Shown piece by piece: positions 1-11,714 of a stretch of DNA of 64,000 bases. The stretch's first letter is position 1. The number at the start of each line of letters is the position of its first letter. This DNA is from Yarrowia lipolytica (Eukaryota > Ascomycota > Dipodascomycetes > Dipodascales), in assembly GCF_001761485.1 (NCBI RefSeq), contig NC_090771.1, positions 2,480,001 to 2,544,000 on the forward strand. The letters run 5' to 3'. Under the pieces are notes generated by a model. The model did no database searches. It worked only from the letters and a program-made list of their open reading frames with translations, and was not told the origin of the DNA. The translations under genes were made by a program, and so were the position numbers.

Positions 1-3000
1 TTCTCCCATTCCACAATCTGGCCAACTCGTGCTCTGATGCTGACTCACAGCAATATGCCTTCTCTTTGAATCCTCTTTCTTCTTTTGGCGCCATTCAGAC
101 AAGAATAGGTCTTCTTAGATGTCTCATCGTGCCGGAGATGCCTCGTCTGGGTTCAGTAAAAGCAAAGTTCCTCAGAGAAGAGAAAAGAGAAAGACATTCA
201 GGGAGAGCAACAAGAATGTACAGAGTACTTGTAGTTCTAGTAACGTTTCGGATCGTCTTTGGTGAAGTGACGGTGCCAACATGTTCAAATGGTTTAGAGG
301 TGCGAGTGTTGAACCAGTACTCGTTCTGGATCCATGGTCACCGATAGCCGAATCAGCTATGGCTAGACCGCTACTCCACGGTGAGGGATGTATTCTAATC
401 GCCTCTCGGTTTAAGTCTTGTTTAGTCTTGCTTTAGCATCGATCAGAGTTGCCAACGGTTCATGATGAGATCACAGAGAAAGAGAGAGAGACTGGAGTCG
501 GATGGATGAGTAATCACCATAAGCAGACACAATCAGAGTACAAGTACGAGTACGAGTACTTGTTACTCGCAACTACCACTCCACCCCCATAGTTACGCTC
601 GACTTCTCCCCAGCCAATATGCCTCTATTTAGTCACATCTTGGGTTAGTCACATCTTGGGTTCACATGTCAGCGGCCAGCCGAATTGCTGCGTACGCGCT
701 TTGCTGCTCTTACCGTGCAATTAGTGATCGTCCTGGGCTGCAAATAACCTCATGTAGCCATCTAAAACAAGTTGCGACACAAATTGAGCCCGCCAGAGGG
801 ACGCCACCTCGATTGCTCACCCGCATCTGGAGGCTGTATCATACTTTTGGATTCTTTTCTTTCCGTCGGCAAACAGGATTCGAACCGAAAGTCACCTCAA
901 CCAAGACACAGGCACCAAACTTTTTCCACGGGCCACAAAAAAAAGAAAAAAAATGGCCAAACTTGTGCATCGTTTGCGCACGCTGGATCCTCTTCTCTTT
1001 TTTTTTTTCCTCGCCCTCGAGGGCCGCTGAGCCGCCGCCCCGCCGCGTGTGAGACATGGTGCGGAGTGGTGCAGCCCGCCTGTCGGGTTTGTTCGTGGTT
1101 GGATGGTTCGAACGGCAATAGCCAAGCAATATGCTACAGGCAGCAATCGAGCAATCGAGACGTGCATCCCATCCGAGAGAGTGAACTGGTGAATAGGTCC
1201 GTTAACAGAGTCGCCATACTTGTATAGGTGCTGTACTGGTCTCAACCCATATCTACCTGTAGCTATCATTTTCAATTAGTGGATCTGGCGATGACGCGGC
1301 ACCCTTTCTCTCTCTATTTGTCTGTCTCTCTCTGCGGCACTGCTGAGACGCGACCTTTTTTCCCGATTTTCCCCCCATTTTTTTTCCTTTCTTTCTTCGC
1401 ACAGAAATCGAACTCCACTCCTTCAACTGGGTTTCGATGGCTGCCACGCAGTTCGATTCGTGCAGAACCAAACTAAAAATACATGAGACGGGAAGAAAAA
1501 AAAAAAAAGAAAAAAAAAAAAAGGAGTCTGCATTTTACAATAAATCATTTTTTTAAAAAAAAATATCTTCTGAACCATGCGCCAAGCGACAGACTGACAG
1601 AAACGTCATAGCGTCAGAATTGCCAGCCAGACTTTGTTCACCAATCCCGGAATTGCTTGTATCGACTCCATTCCCGAATAACCACCGCCCAATGAATAAT
1701 TGAACGCCCCTATCCTATAGTATCGTAGCTATAAAATATAATTATGACACCAAAAAAATTACGGTTAAAAGCTACAGCAATTACCCCAAACAATCAGTGT
1801 ACGAGTGAGTACTCGTAGGTACACACAAGTGTTTAGGAACCCAGGCCGGACTGAGTCCGCTCTAGCCCCTGGAGGTCAACAGCTCATATAATACACAAAT
1901 ATTCTTTCGGGTCCGACTGTTTTATGTCACTTGGCGCTAAGCCCCTGTCATTGCCATAATGAACTGAGACGGTGAAACCCACATAGATTTCAGTCAATTA
2001 TGCGAAGTGCGTGAAAGTGAAATGTCAAAACAAGGCTCTAAAAACCGCCCTAAAAAAAGGCTCCAAAAGCGGTCCCCGAAACCCCCCATCTGACCCCCTC
2101 TAGAGTACCACCCGTAAAATCCCGCCATCACTCCACTCCCTACCATGACATCATCTCGCCGACGTTACCGCGCCAGCTCAGCCAAACCCTAACTCTAATG
2201 ATTCGATGCATGTCTAATGCGGACCAAAGTGAGCCAACATTTTCATCTCTTTCAAACCCCGAGCTCAACTTTACTGGCGGAAAAATGGCGGATCGGAAGA
2301 GACGCGAAATCAGCACAAAATCAAAAAAACAAAATTGGCCAAAAACGCACAAATCAAAATAAAATCAAAATAACAAAAACAACCGCACATGCTCTATCGT
2401 CACAACCTCCTGCATACACCCACATGTCGCGACACGCAAAACGCACCATGACGACCAACTACATGAAAGACCAGACAGGCCAAATCCCAAGAAGCTGAGA
2501 GGGTCGTGTGAACAACCCTAATTCAAACCCAAACCCCAAAGAGTCTAATCCTAATTTCCCACTCCGACTCCCATCACATAACCCTAATCCACGACTCGCT
2601 TCGGTACACCGACGTCCTTCTACGTTTTAATTATGCCCTGGGATCGGAAGAAAAAAACGCACCGTTATGTGAGTTGTTCCGGGGACCAAATGCCGGACAC
2701 GCACATGGATTTGCATGGACAAAAACGGTCGAAATCGGCCGAAAAAACGCCGGTCTCACATTGGGCGCCTCCAGCTGCATTTCCGAATCGCCTCCATTTT
2801 CGGCTCGAAAATCGGCTCTTGACATCCAGTTCAATTCTTGTTTACTGAAAAAAAGTGCAAATTTTCTGACAAAACTCTATTTTGCCTGCAAAATTTGCAA
2901 AAGTCTAATTTCCAAGCGGCCGACCCATCCGGTAACCCGCTGATATAAACCTAATTTAAAGACGTTAACCCCAACCCTGACCCCATCACGTTTGGTATTT

Positions 3001-3616
3001 ATTTTTTGATATTTTAGCAATGTCCCAATTAACCAAAGCAGGTCCGATGAGGTTTGAAATGTGCGGGGATCCGCGGACAGGAGCAATATGAGACGTCTGA
3101 GGGACCCAATGGCGGATGTATCTGTGTTTTGGGTCGATCAGAAAACATTTTTCCATCAACTCCACCTCTCCTTCAGTCTATTTACTTTTGTTCGTTGCTC
3201 CGAAAGAGTACTTGAACCCTAGCCCCAGGGATGCATGAAGAAAAGAGAGGCCCATTGTTTGGGGGGCAAGGGGTGGTGGAGATTACCGGTTAGAGGGTTT
3301 GTAATTAGGAGAAAAAGGCGGCGAAAAAGGCGGATATTTCAGGACATTTCCTACGCGCGTTTCAGAATTGATCTGGAGATTTTCCCCCAACATGCACATC
3401 GACGTCACAGCAATCAATATCATCTTGAAAATAGGGTTTAGCTGCACCGACATGCATAAACTCAACTTTATCTGCGTTTCTAATTATCCTTCTACGGCTA
3501 TGGAGAGAGCGATTCAGTAGTGAGCCAGAGGCCTTGTGGTGAAGAAAAAAAAAAACTACTTATATGAGTGGGGTCCCCAGAGGTGGTTTTGTGGAAAGAA
3601 CACGGACATTTGCAAA
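1..3616. other. Non-coding 5' flank of the first MFS gene
   Basis: I find no supportable gene here. Open frames are short, overlap on both strands and lack recognisable protein character. The stretch holds a 16-bp tandem duplication at 631-662, A- and T-rich homopolymer tracts near 940-1020 and 1490-1560, and copies of the dispersed ACTTGTA/TACAAGT motif near 231, 538 and 1215. Two GTGAGT donor-like sites (near 1805 and 2659) follow short ATG frames, but I found no convincing acceptor for either. Confidence 0.6.
631..662. repeat. 16-bp perfect tandem duplication
   Basis: The unit AGTCACATCTTGGGTT occurs twice head to tail with no mismatch (631-646 and 647-662). It lies in non-coding DNA and looks like a recent slippage or duplication event. 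Confidence 0.9.
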
Positions 3617-5281
3617 ATGAGTGACACAAAGTACCCCGTCGAGAAACACTCAGCCATCAACCAGGACGAGGAGCTGGACATGGACATGAACATGAACAAG
3701 TCCATCTCGCCGTCCATTACCAAGGAGCAATTGCATCCGCACCAGTCGTTCATGGACTCCAACTCAGACACGGATGTCGACAACAACTCGATGGGAATGA
3801 CCGGCAACGACCGGGTTCTGTACGAGCAGCTGCGAATTGTCAACGCCGCCATTGACGAGATTGGTCTGACGGCCTACCACTGGAAACTGTTCTGTCTCAA
3901 CGGAATGGGATACGCTACCGACTCGCTGCTGATTCTGCTGCAGTCGCTGACCCTCAAGTCCGTACAGAAGGAGTTCAACAACGACTTCCCCGCCTCCACC
4001 ATGGCTCTGTACGGCGGCGCGTTTCTGGGCGCGGTTTTCTGGGGCTTTTCCGCAGACATTATCGGCCGAAAGTTTGCCTTCAACACCTCTCTGCTGCTGT
4101 CCGGAGTCTTTGCCATGATCACCGCCGGAATGCCCAACCTCGGCGGCTACTGCGCCCTCATTGTTCTCACTATCATGGGAGCTGGAGGCAACCTGATTCT
4201 GGACACTACCGTTTTCCTCGAGTTCCTGCCCTCCTCCAAGCAGTGGATGTTGACTCTGCTCGCCTTCTGGTGGGGTATCGGCCAGACGGTCGCCGTTCTC
4301 GTCACGTGGCCCCTCATCAAAAACTATTCGTGTCCCGACGACGCCCCCGTCTGTCTGAAAAAGGACAACATGGGCTGGAGATACTGCTGGATCACCCTGG
4401 GTGGCCTGGTTCTGGTGCTCGCCATCCTGCGAGTGACCGTCATTCGACTCGTCGAGACTCCCAAGTTCAATCTGTGCGAAGGAAACATTGAGCAGGTCGT
4501 TGAGGACCTCCACAAGATTGCCCGAGACGGCGGCAAGGAAATCTCCCTGTCTGTGGAGCAGCTCGAGGCCTGTGGAAGACTGGACGAAGACGAGGCCAAG
4601 GCCCCTAAGCAGCGAGGCGCCTGGTTCAAGCAGCTGTTTGAGCATCTGCACCTTCTGTACGCCACCCGAAAGCTCGCCATCTCCTCTTCTCTGCTCTTCC
4701 TTTCCTGGACCATCATCGGAATCTGTTACCCTCTGTACACCGCCTTCCTGCCCTTCTTCCTGGAGTCCCGAGGAGCTGAGCTCGGAGACGGATCGGTAGA
4801 CACCACCTACAAGAACCTGGCCATTGCCAACGCCTGTTCGGTGGCCGGCCCCATCATCGCCGCCGCCCTGCTCTTCATCCCCCCCATTCCCTACGGAAAG
4901 GGCCGAAAGTTCACCGTGGGCCGACGAGGAGCCATGTGCATTGGCGCTCTGTTGTCCATGACCTTCCTGTTTGCATACACCGCCATCACCAACAACGCCC
5001 AGAACGTGGCCTTTTCGGCCGTCACCAACGTGACCATCTTCATCTACTTTGGAACCCTCTTCGCCTTCACTCCTGAGGTCCTTCCTTCTCGATGTCGAGC
5101 CACCGGTAACGGTATTGCCATTGCTTGCACCCGAATCGCAGGCATCTTTGCGCCTCTGATTGCCTACTTTGGAGACACCTCTTCTTCGGTGCCCATCTAT
5201 GTTTGTGCTGGTTGTTTTGCCGGTCTTGGACTCATTTGTTTCTTCTACCCCTTTGAGCCTGCCGAGACTCGAGCCATGTAA
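3617..5281 (+). CDS. MFS transporter, SVOP/SV2-like (upstream paralogue)
   Basis: A 554-residue integral membrane protein of the major facilitator superfamily, presumably moving a small organic solute across a membrane; the substrate is not readable from sequence. An acidic, Met/Asp-rich cytosolic N-tail (about 85 residues) precedes the conserved segment IDEIGLTAYHWKLFCLNGMG. The MFS loop 2-3 signature appears as GFSADIIGRKFAF, and hydrophobic segments follow in the usual 6+6 layout with a charged central loop. The last helices carry ATGNGIAIACTRIAG. This arrangement resembles the SVOP/SV2-like sugar-porter-type MFS proteins of fungi. I chose the ATG at 3617; the frame extends upstream only to a GTG. 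A close paralogue lies 4.8 kb downstream on the same strand (10119-11714), so this is a tandem duplicate pair. Family is sure, substrate unknown. Confidence 0.93.
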   Translation: MSDTKYPVEKHSAINQDEELDMDMNMNKSISPSITKEQLHPHQSFMDSNSDTDVDNNSMGMTGNDRVLYEQLRIVNAAIDEIGLTAYHWKLFCLNGMGYATDSLLILLQSLTLKSVQKEFNNDFPASTMALYGGAFLGAVFWGFSADIIGRKFAFNTSLLLSGVFAMITAGMPNLGGYCALIVLTIMGAGGNLILDTTVFLEFLPSSKQWMLTLLAFWWGIGQTVAVLVTWPLIKNYSCPDDAPVCLKKDNMGWRYCWITLGGLVLVLAILRVTVIRLVETPKFNLCEGNIEQVVEDLHKIARDGGKEISLSVEQLEACGRLDEDEAKAPKQRGAWFKQLFEHLHLLYATRKLAISSSLLFLSWTIIGICYPLYTAFLPFFLESRGAELGDGSVDTTYKNLAIANACSVAGPIIAAALLFIPPIPYGKGRKFTVGRRGAMCIGALLSMTFLFAYTAITNNAQNVAFSAVTNVTIFIYFGTLFAFTPEVLPSRCRATGNGIAIACTRIAGIFAPLIAYFGDTSSSVPIYVCAGCFAGLGLICFFYPFEPAETRAM

Positions 5282-5299
5282 TTGCCACGAAGCTCTAGG

Positions 5300-5337
5300 A
5301 CTCACAAGCACCATTTGCACTCACAAGCACCATTTGC
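5300..5337. repeat. 19-bp perfect tandem duplication in the 3' flank of the MFS gene
   Basis: The unit ACTCACAAGCACCATTTGC is repeated twice without mismatch, beginning 19 nt after the stop codon. It would sit in the 3' UTR of the upstream MFS transporter. Confidence 0.9.
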
Positions 5338-8300
5338 ACTCGCATTTCCTGCACATTTCTTGCACAACTGACTCACACCGGCCCTGGCTGGACACAACTC
5401 ACAAAAACAACTCATTGCATTGTATTTATAAATTGATTTTAATGGACCTGTCCTTTGAGACATCATTGTAGCGATATTATTGTAGAGAGACATCATTGTC
5501 ATCGATCTGTGCAACTCCAAGTTGACGCAACATCTCATCATCATACTCACTATCAAGTCAGCCTTCGATATCACTGACCGTTGAGTGTACATACGTACAT
5601 ACTACATACGGTACTTGCAGGGTCGGTCCCTCCAATGTCTTCTGACCGTGATACCTCCAGATCATACTGACCAGAAAATCGAAGCTGTTCGCGTCTGTCG
5701 TGAATCTGTTGAAAGGACCACTTGCAACACTCCCTCTATCTATTTGTACCCTGACTACTGCCCCAGATGTGGCTTGGACAAGATTCGGTCATCTCTGCGA
5801 GATTGGTAATTCTGCATGATTGGTAAAACCACCGGAAGAGCTTTCCCGAGGTTGTCCAGGGCGATTTTGAGACATTACGGGACGGTAATCCCGTCTTAAT
5901 TGCGTCTTAAGATGGTGAATTCCTTACGGTACAACTACTTGTGTTTGGGTGTACCTCTTTGCACAATCTGAATGCGACAGATGATAGGAATAACAGAAAC
6001 ACTCTCTCACGTACATACTGTACTTGTCGTTACAAATCAATGACCTGCTTGGAATGAGCATTCACTGACCTTCCTCTGTTTTCCTAGGTTCATTTGTCAC
6101 TTTGCAGTTCGTGTTAGACGGACGACAGACTACTCCTACAGAACAGTAATCAGACGCCAGTGCGGGTCCGACTACGAAGAGGAACAAGCCTTGTCGCTCT
6201 CCCCATTCTCGAGTCTACGGCAACGATAAGCCATGTAATAGGTATACGCTTTGCTCACTCCAATGCAGCAAGCTACTCTGTCAAGGCTACTCTGTCAAGG
6301 CTACTTGTGCTCGTACTTGTCTTGTACGAATGTATTCGTCTAGTATGTACATACTTTTCTTGCGACTACAGTCTTGGTCAAGTCGAAAGAGCTCGTTCAT
6401 CCCTCTCATCATCCCTGAAGAATAGATCCATGGTTGACTCGTGAGAGCAGCAGCCAACTCTTACTGGGTCAGGATCGACGGTAAGGTCAAAAGATTTGTA
6501 ATTGACGGAATACCAATCCCTGCGATCATGACCGCTTACAGCAACTACCTATATGGTGAAGTAACTGAAGACATATGATGGAAAATGGCCCAATAAATAG
6601 AACACACTCCAGAAGTGTAGTAAGATATAACCAGATGAAGACCGAATTATTCCAGGAGTCAAGGAAGGTGAAACTTGCCGTTTTCAGAACTGAATCATTT
6701 GTTACTTGTATTCGTAGTACTGTATGAACTCGTACTCGTATGTACAATACTCGTATATGTTGTACCACTGCACCGAGTGGATTTGTCATCACGAGATTCA
6801 GCTGATCTATTGGGTTTTTGTATTGAATGGCTAAAGATTGTATCGGTTCGAGTACAGTAACCACCTCATCTACTTGTACCATCTACTTGTACTTGTACCA
6901 AGAGCATGTCTTGATTGTAAGAGGGACGCTGTCCTCACAGAACTAGGAATCCTAACAAAAAATGGGGTGATTTGGAAGCATGTGCAAATGAATAATACCA
7001 TTTGAATCACACGATCCCCAGCTCTCACACTATATCATAGGTGTGCCTACTCGACTTCATTTGAGTCTTCTGAACGACTCTAAAATCCTCCTACAAGTAG
7101 CTGAAGTCACCAAAACCCACCTCATGGACTCAATGTTGAACACCAGTTTAATATACATGTACAAATGAATAGATAATTGACCCAGAATGACTATGATACT
7201 TCTCACGTATCTATTTTCCCGATAATAAGCCATTTACAACCGATTATGTAAGCACTAACTGAACCACTTGTCCATTAATTGAGACGAATCGTATCAGTTG
7301 GCGCTCAGATCGTTTGAATCACATTCCTATCGGCCTATCTCCGATCAAGCAGCCACCGTTACGGTTATCTACTATCTCACTGGAATCTAGAACCTAGATA
7401 GAGAACCAGAAAAAAACCCCTGGATCAAGTTCAAAGGCCAAAATGAGACTCAATATGACGTTGCAGCATATTGAAATGATCGCCCGGACCGTGTTCGGTA
7501 GTTTGGGGACATTTTGGCCTCTTTTTGGCATCCGAGAATCACAAAAAGATCGAAAGGCTGATTTTCATATCGCTAGAAACCCTGAAAAGGGCATTCCATT
7601 ATAGTAGTGTTATTGGACCCCTCTTTATGGCAACTTACGTCATTGCTGTCCCATTTACGCCCATAAACTAGTTCAGGTTGGCTATCATAGATTGGAGTTA
7701 GGGCCTTATATCCGATCTTATTTGGTTGTTGCTCCAGAACGGTCAATTTTTGTACGGTACTGTAGCTTTGGAAGTAGTTTCATTGAATTTCTCTACTGTT
7801 GACCATCATTTTGATACCATTAAATAAGAAGCTGTGATTTTTTTCTAATTTACGTGAATTTTTACCCCCTCGCACACACACGAGGCGCTGAGTTCACGCT
7901 AGTGCAAGTGTATATATGAGCCAGCCAGTCTGACGTCATGAACTAATTTAATGCCAAACCAGTATGTAATATTCGAGCAGATGCTACTGTAGCCACAGGC
8001 AGGCCTATCGTGTGACTAGGTAATGTGAGAATGTTGGGCTAACTGCGAGGAGAGAATCAAGATTGCGCGTGGCTCAAGAGAGAGATACCATTGGTGCAAC
8101 AGAGCGACAGCAAGAGCAGGGTCAATATCAGAACAGATGTAGACCTGGGCCTGATCAGGTCCGAGCAGGGATTTCAGAATTATCCCACACGCCGCTAACA
8201 AACAGAAACAGTCTCCGATTTAGTCCATAGACAAAGACAGAGGATAATACAGACCCCAGCCACCAAATAGACCTCTAGAAATGTAATGGCATTGTCCTGG

Positions 8301-10078
8301 GCTAGTCTGTTTATCCAAGCCCTGTCCAAATCATACCAGTTAGAATTGAATGTGCTGCGGTTTTGAAGGAGGTTGAAGGGCCAAAACTGGGGTCAGGTAG
8401 TCCTAAATACGATTAGTAATCGGTGTCTGAGCCCTGTAAACTAACCCTGAGACTGCCTGGCGTATCAGTGCACCGTTTGAGTGCTTGTTGAACTGTTCAA
8501 CTCTATCGCCTTTAAATTCACACCCGGATCCCTCTGTTGAAGGCTATAGGCATATTGTTGGGAAGATTTTAGTAGCGTCGGAATACTCTAAACGAGGCGG
8601 TTCTAGGGGTCTTGTTGATGTGCTCCTCCAACTCGTGGTTCTTCCAGCAACAGCATTTCGCATCTGCAAAAAGTGCAGCTTTTACGCAACCGAGACATGT
8701 GTAGATCGTGTGGGAGGGGCTGCAGAGTGTACTACTTGTAGTACTAGTACAAGTACATACCCGTGTGAGTGCTCGTACAACTACTCCTCCGCACGACATC
8801 AATAGCAACCTCTTAATCATAACCACCGGCAGCAATACTACGATTGCTATAATGCACCATTGTATGCAGCCCAGTATTGGTGCGGTGAGCAAACCAAGCA
8901 GATAGCCGCACTCGCCGCATCTGTGGCTTGACACTGGAGGTATTCTTGAGACGAACGGTTGCATTTTAAACACTTGGTTCGCTGGTTTTCCATTGGTTCA
9001 GCCCAAAAGTCGATTCTTGGACGCCCCTGACATGCAACTGCAAAACTGAGTTGAAAACCGCACTCGTCGCGCCTGTGGCTTTCTCCTGACAGGCTGCAAA
9101 AGCCTCATGGAGCCCATGTGTGGCATTTCAGCCGTCTCCCAATTGGTCCGAGTCGTCTGCGTACTGCACGTGGGAGACGATAACGTTAGGGTTCGAAGAA
9201 GAGCTGTGGGGTTATGACTTCGAAGGGGGTCTCTAGAGCGTGTAGGGGGAGATAAGTGGGTGGTAAGAGCATGTCATCATGTTCATAACAGCAAGACAAG
9301 TTGATTCCAGCTTTCAAAATCGAAAAATCTCCCAAAATGAGTTTCAAAAAACCTCCTCTCCTGAAAAACCCCCATGCCGTAGCTCGCAGTAACTCGCATC
9401 AATGCCTACGTATTGTGTAATTGTTGCCAAAGGCTATCCAAAGCCGACTAATGCATCATCCATCTGTCTCAGTTCCCCTCAGGAGTTGATGAGCCGTGAG
9501 GTTGAATGGTATGTGTTTCTGTAGCCATAGTGGGCCATAGAGGAGGTTTTGCAGCACGAAAATCGATCCACAAGCCACATTAACTCGCCATATCGACCTT
9601 TTTCACGGCGGAAAATCGTCATAAATCCCCTTAATGAAGATCTCCAGCACGGCATGTCGCGTACTTGTAACCACATTTAAACCATGTCCAAAAAGTTGGT
9701 GTTAAGTTGGTAGAGTTCTCACGTGACCAGCCACGTGGGGGAAACCGCGATATGATTGGCAGGTTGCCCAAAGACGAGCAGTTGCCCTTGTGGACCAGGC
9801 GCAGCCGTCTGGGGTGATTTATTCTCTTGGTACTCCTCACGTGGAATGGTTACACCAATTTTCCCTTTTCGGCCAGCTGCAACTCTATCATGCAGGTGTT
9901 GAAAATTTCGGCAGTTGCCAGAATGGCGAATATTGCTCGGATAAGAAAACCAACAAGTTCGATAGATTCCCATGGCTCTGGGTACTTGATTTGTGTTTCA
10001 TTTTTTGGCAAAATCTCACTTTTACGCCCTCGTATGAACCCCCAAACGCGGTCGCACAAACTAGGTTTCGCTTAATTA

Positions 10079-10088
10079 ATATATATAT
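10079..10088 (+). promoter_or_regulatory. TATA-like element before the second MFS gene
   Basis: A run of alternating A and T, preceded by TTAATTA, ends about 30 nt before the ATG at 10119. Spacing suits a TATA box with a very short 5' UTR. It is a sequence match only. Confidence 0.4.
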
Positions 10089-10118
10089 GAAATCGGAAAG
10101 TCGTGTGGTTCCTCAAAG

Positions 10119-11714
10119 ATGGCGGAAAAAAACGACTTTCTGGTGGAAGCCGGGCTCAACGGCTCCTCCGACGTCAAACATGAGGACTCCCACTCTCTGT
10201 CTTCCACAGATGTGGACAGCACGTCCATGGACATGATTGCCGACGACAAGGTGCTGTACGAACAGATGCGGATCATCAACAACACAATTGACGAGATTGG
10301 GCTGACGGCTTACCATTGGAAGCTCTTCTGTCTGAACGGAATGGGTTATGCCACCGACTCGACTCTCACCTTTATCCAGTCTCTCACTCTGGCTCCTACC
10401 CAGAAGGAATTCGACTTTGAGTTCCCCGGTCCTACCATGGCTCTGTACGGTGGTATGCTTCTTGGTGCCATTATCTGGGGCTTTTCGGCCGACATTATCG
10501 GTCGAAAGTTCGCCTTCAACTCTTCGTTGATCTTATCGGCCGTTTTTGCCATGATTGCCGCAGGTATGCCCAACCTGGCAGGGTACTGTGTTCTGGTGGC
10601 CATGAGTGCTGCTGCTGCTGGAGGAAATTTGGTTCTCGACACCACAGTATTTCTGGAGTTTCTGCCCAGCTCTCAACAGTGGCTCCTCACCCTGTTGGCT
10701 GCCTGGTGGGGTGTGGGTCAGCTAATTGCGGTGCTTGTGATCTGGCCGTTCATGGCCAACTACCAGTGCGAGAGCAAGGACTACTGCCCCAAGCACATCA
10801 ACATGGGCTGGCGGTACTCTTGGATCACCCTCGGAGGCATGGTTCTCATTCTGGGAATTCTGCGTATCACCGTCATTCGACTTATTGAGACCCCCAAGTT
10901 CAATCTGTGCGAAGGAAACGTCGAGCAGGTGGTCAAGGATCTGCACAAGATTGCCAACGCCGGAGGAAAGACCATTTCCCTGACCGTCGAGCAACTGGAG
11001 GCCTGTGGAAAGCTAGATCCCGCCCAGCTGAGAAAAAACCAGAAATGGAAGTGGGTCAAGGACCTGGGAACCAACGTCAAGCTGCTGTTTGCCAACCGAA
11101 AGCTCGCCCAGAGCACCACTATCTTGTGGATCTCCTGGACGGTTCTTGGTATCGCCTACCCTCTATACTCCTCCTTCTTGCCTGCCTACCTCTCGTCTCG
11201 AGGAGCCCAAACAGGAGGAGGAACCATCGATGATACTTACCGAGCCATGTCCATCTCCAACACCTTCTCCATTTTCGGGCCCGTGTTGGCTGCCATTCTT
11301 CTCTTTGTCCCCAAAATTCCTCTATGGGGTCGATTCTACATTCCTGCTCCCGGAAGAAGAGGAGCCATGTGTATCGGAGCCCTGCTGACTATGACCTTCT
11401 TTTTCGCCTACACCACCGTCAAAACCGAGGTCCAGAATGTGGCCTTCTCCTCAGTCACCTCCCTCACCATCTACACCTACTACGGAACGCTCTACGCCTT
11501 TACCCCGGAGGTCATGCCCTCAAGAGCTAGAGCCACAGGAAACGGAATCGCCATTGCCTTCACCCGACTGGCTGGTATCATGTCTCCTCTCATTGCGTAC
11601 TATGGAGACACGAGCTCCAGTATTCCCATTTACGTGTGTGCCGCGTGCTACGGCGCCCTGGGTCTGGGATGCTTCCTGTATCCTTTTGAGCCCATGGTCA
11701 ACCGGGCTATGTAA
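10119..11714 (+). CDS. MFS transporter, SVOP/SV2-like (downstream paralogue)
   Basis: A 531-residue MFS transporter, clearly paralogous to the product of 3617-5281: long blocks such as IDEIGLTAYHWKLFCLNGMG and GFSADIIGRKFAFN are shared, and the C-termini both end in a short PFEP...RAM tail. The N-tail is shorter (about 55 residues) and less acidic than in the upstream copy. The central cytosolic loop (about residues 275-320) and the N-tail are the most diverged parts, while the helices are well kept. That pattern suggests relaxed or altered regulation rather than loss of transport. Start at the first ATG, just after a TATA-like run. The substrate cannot be assigned; the duplicate may differ in substrate range or expression. 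Confidence 0.93.
   Translation: MAEKNDFLVEAGLNGSSDVKHEDSHSLSSTDVDSTSMDMIADDKVLYEQMRIINNTIDEIGLTAYHWKLFCLNGMGYATDSTLTFIQSLTLAPTQKEFDFEFPGPTMALYGGMLLGAIIWGFSADIIGRKFAFNSSLILSAVFAMIAAGMPNLAGYCVLVAMSAAAAGGNLVLDTTVFLEFLPSSQQWLLTLLAAWWGVGQLIAVLVIWPFMANYQCESKDYCPKHINMGWRYSWITLGGMVLILGILRITVIRLIETPKFNLCEGNVEQVVKDLHKIANAGGKTISLTVEQLEACGKLDPAQLRKNQKWKWVKDLGTNVKLLFANRKLAQSTTILWISWTVLGIAYPLYSSFLPAYLSSRGAQTGGGTIDDTYRAMSISNTFSIFGPVLAAILLFVPKIPLWGRFYIPAPGRRGAMCIGALLTMTFFFAYTTVKTEVQNVAFSSVTSLTIYTYYGTLYAFTPEVMPSRARATGNGIAIAFTRLAGIMSPLIAYYGDTSSSIPIYVCAACYGALGLGCFLYPFEPMVNRAM

Larger units (their letters stand above)
5282..10118. other. 4.8-kb non-coding interval between the MFS paralogues
   Basis: No credible gene is visible. 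The interval is rich in the dispersed ACTTGTA/TACAAGT and GTAC motifs (clusters at about 6300-6340, 6700-6760, 6865-6900 and 8725-8765). An imperfect 24-nt direct repeat with three mismatches lies at 8906-8929 and 9058-9081. A GTGAGT site near 8764 has no ATG-started exon before it and no acceptor after it. The last 400 bases presumably hold the promoter of the second MFS gene. Confidence 0.6.

Noticed and set aside
860-930. B-box-like GGTTCGAATC (minus strand, near 876), possible tRNA
   Set aside because: The bases around it do not pair into a T-stem and no acceptor or anticodon arm fits.
3764-5320. 518-codon antisense frame over the first MFS gene
   Set aside because: It is the mirror of strong codon bias in the sense gene; composition is Gly/Glu/Val-rich without domain character.
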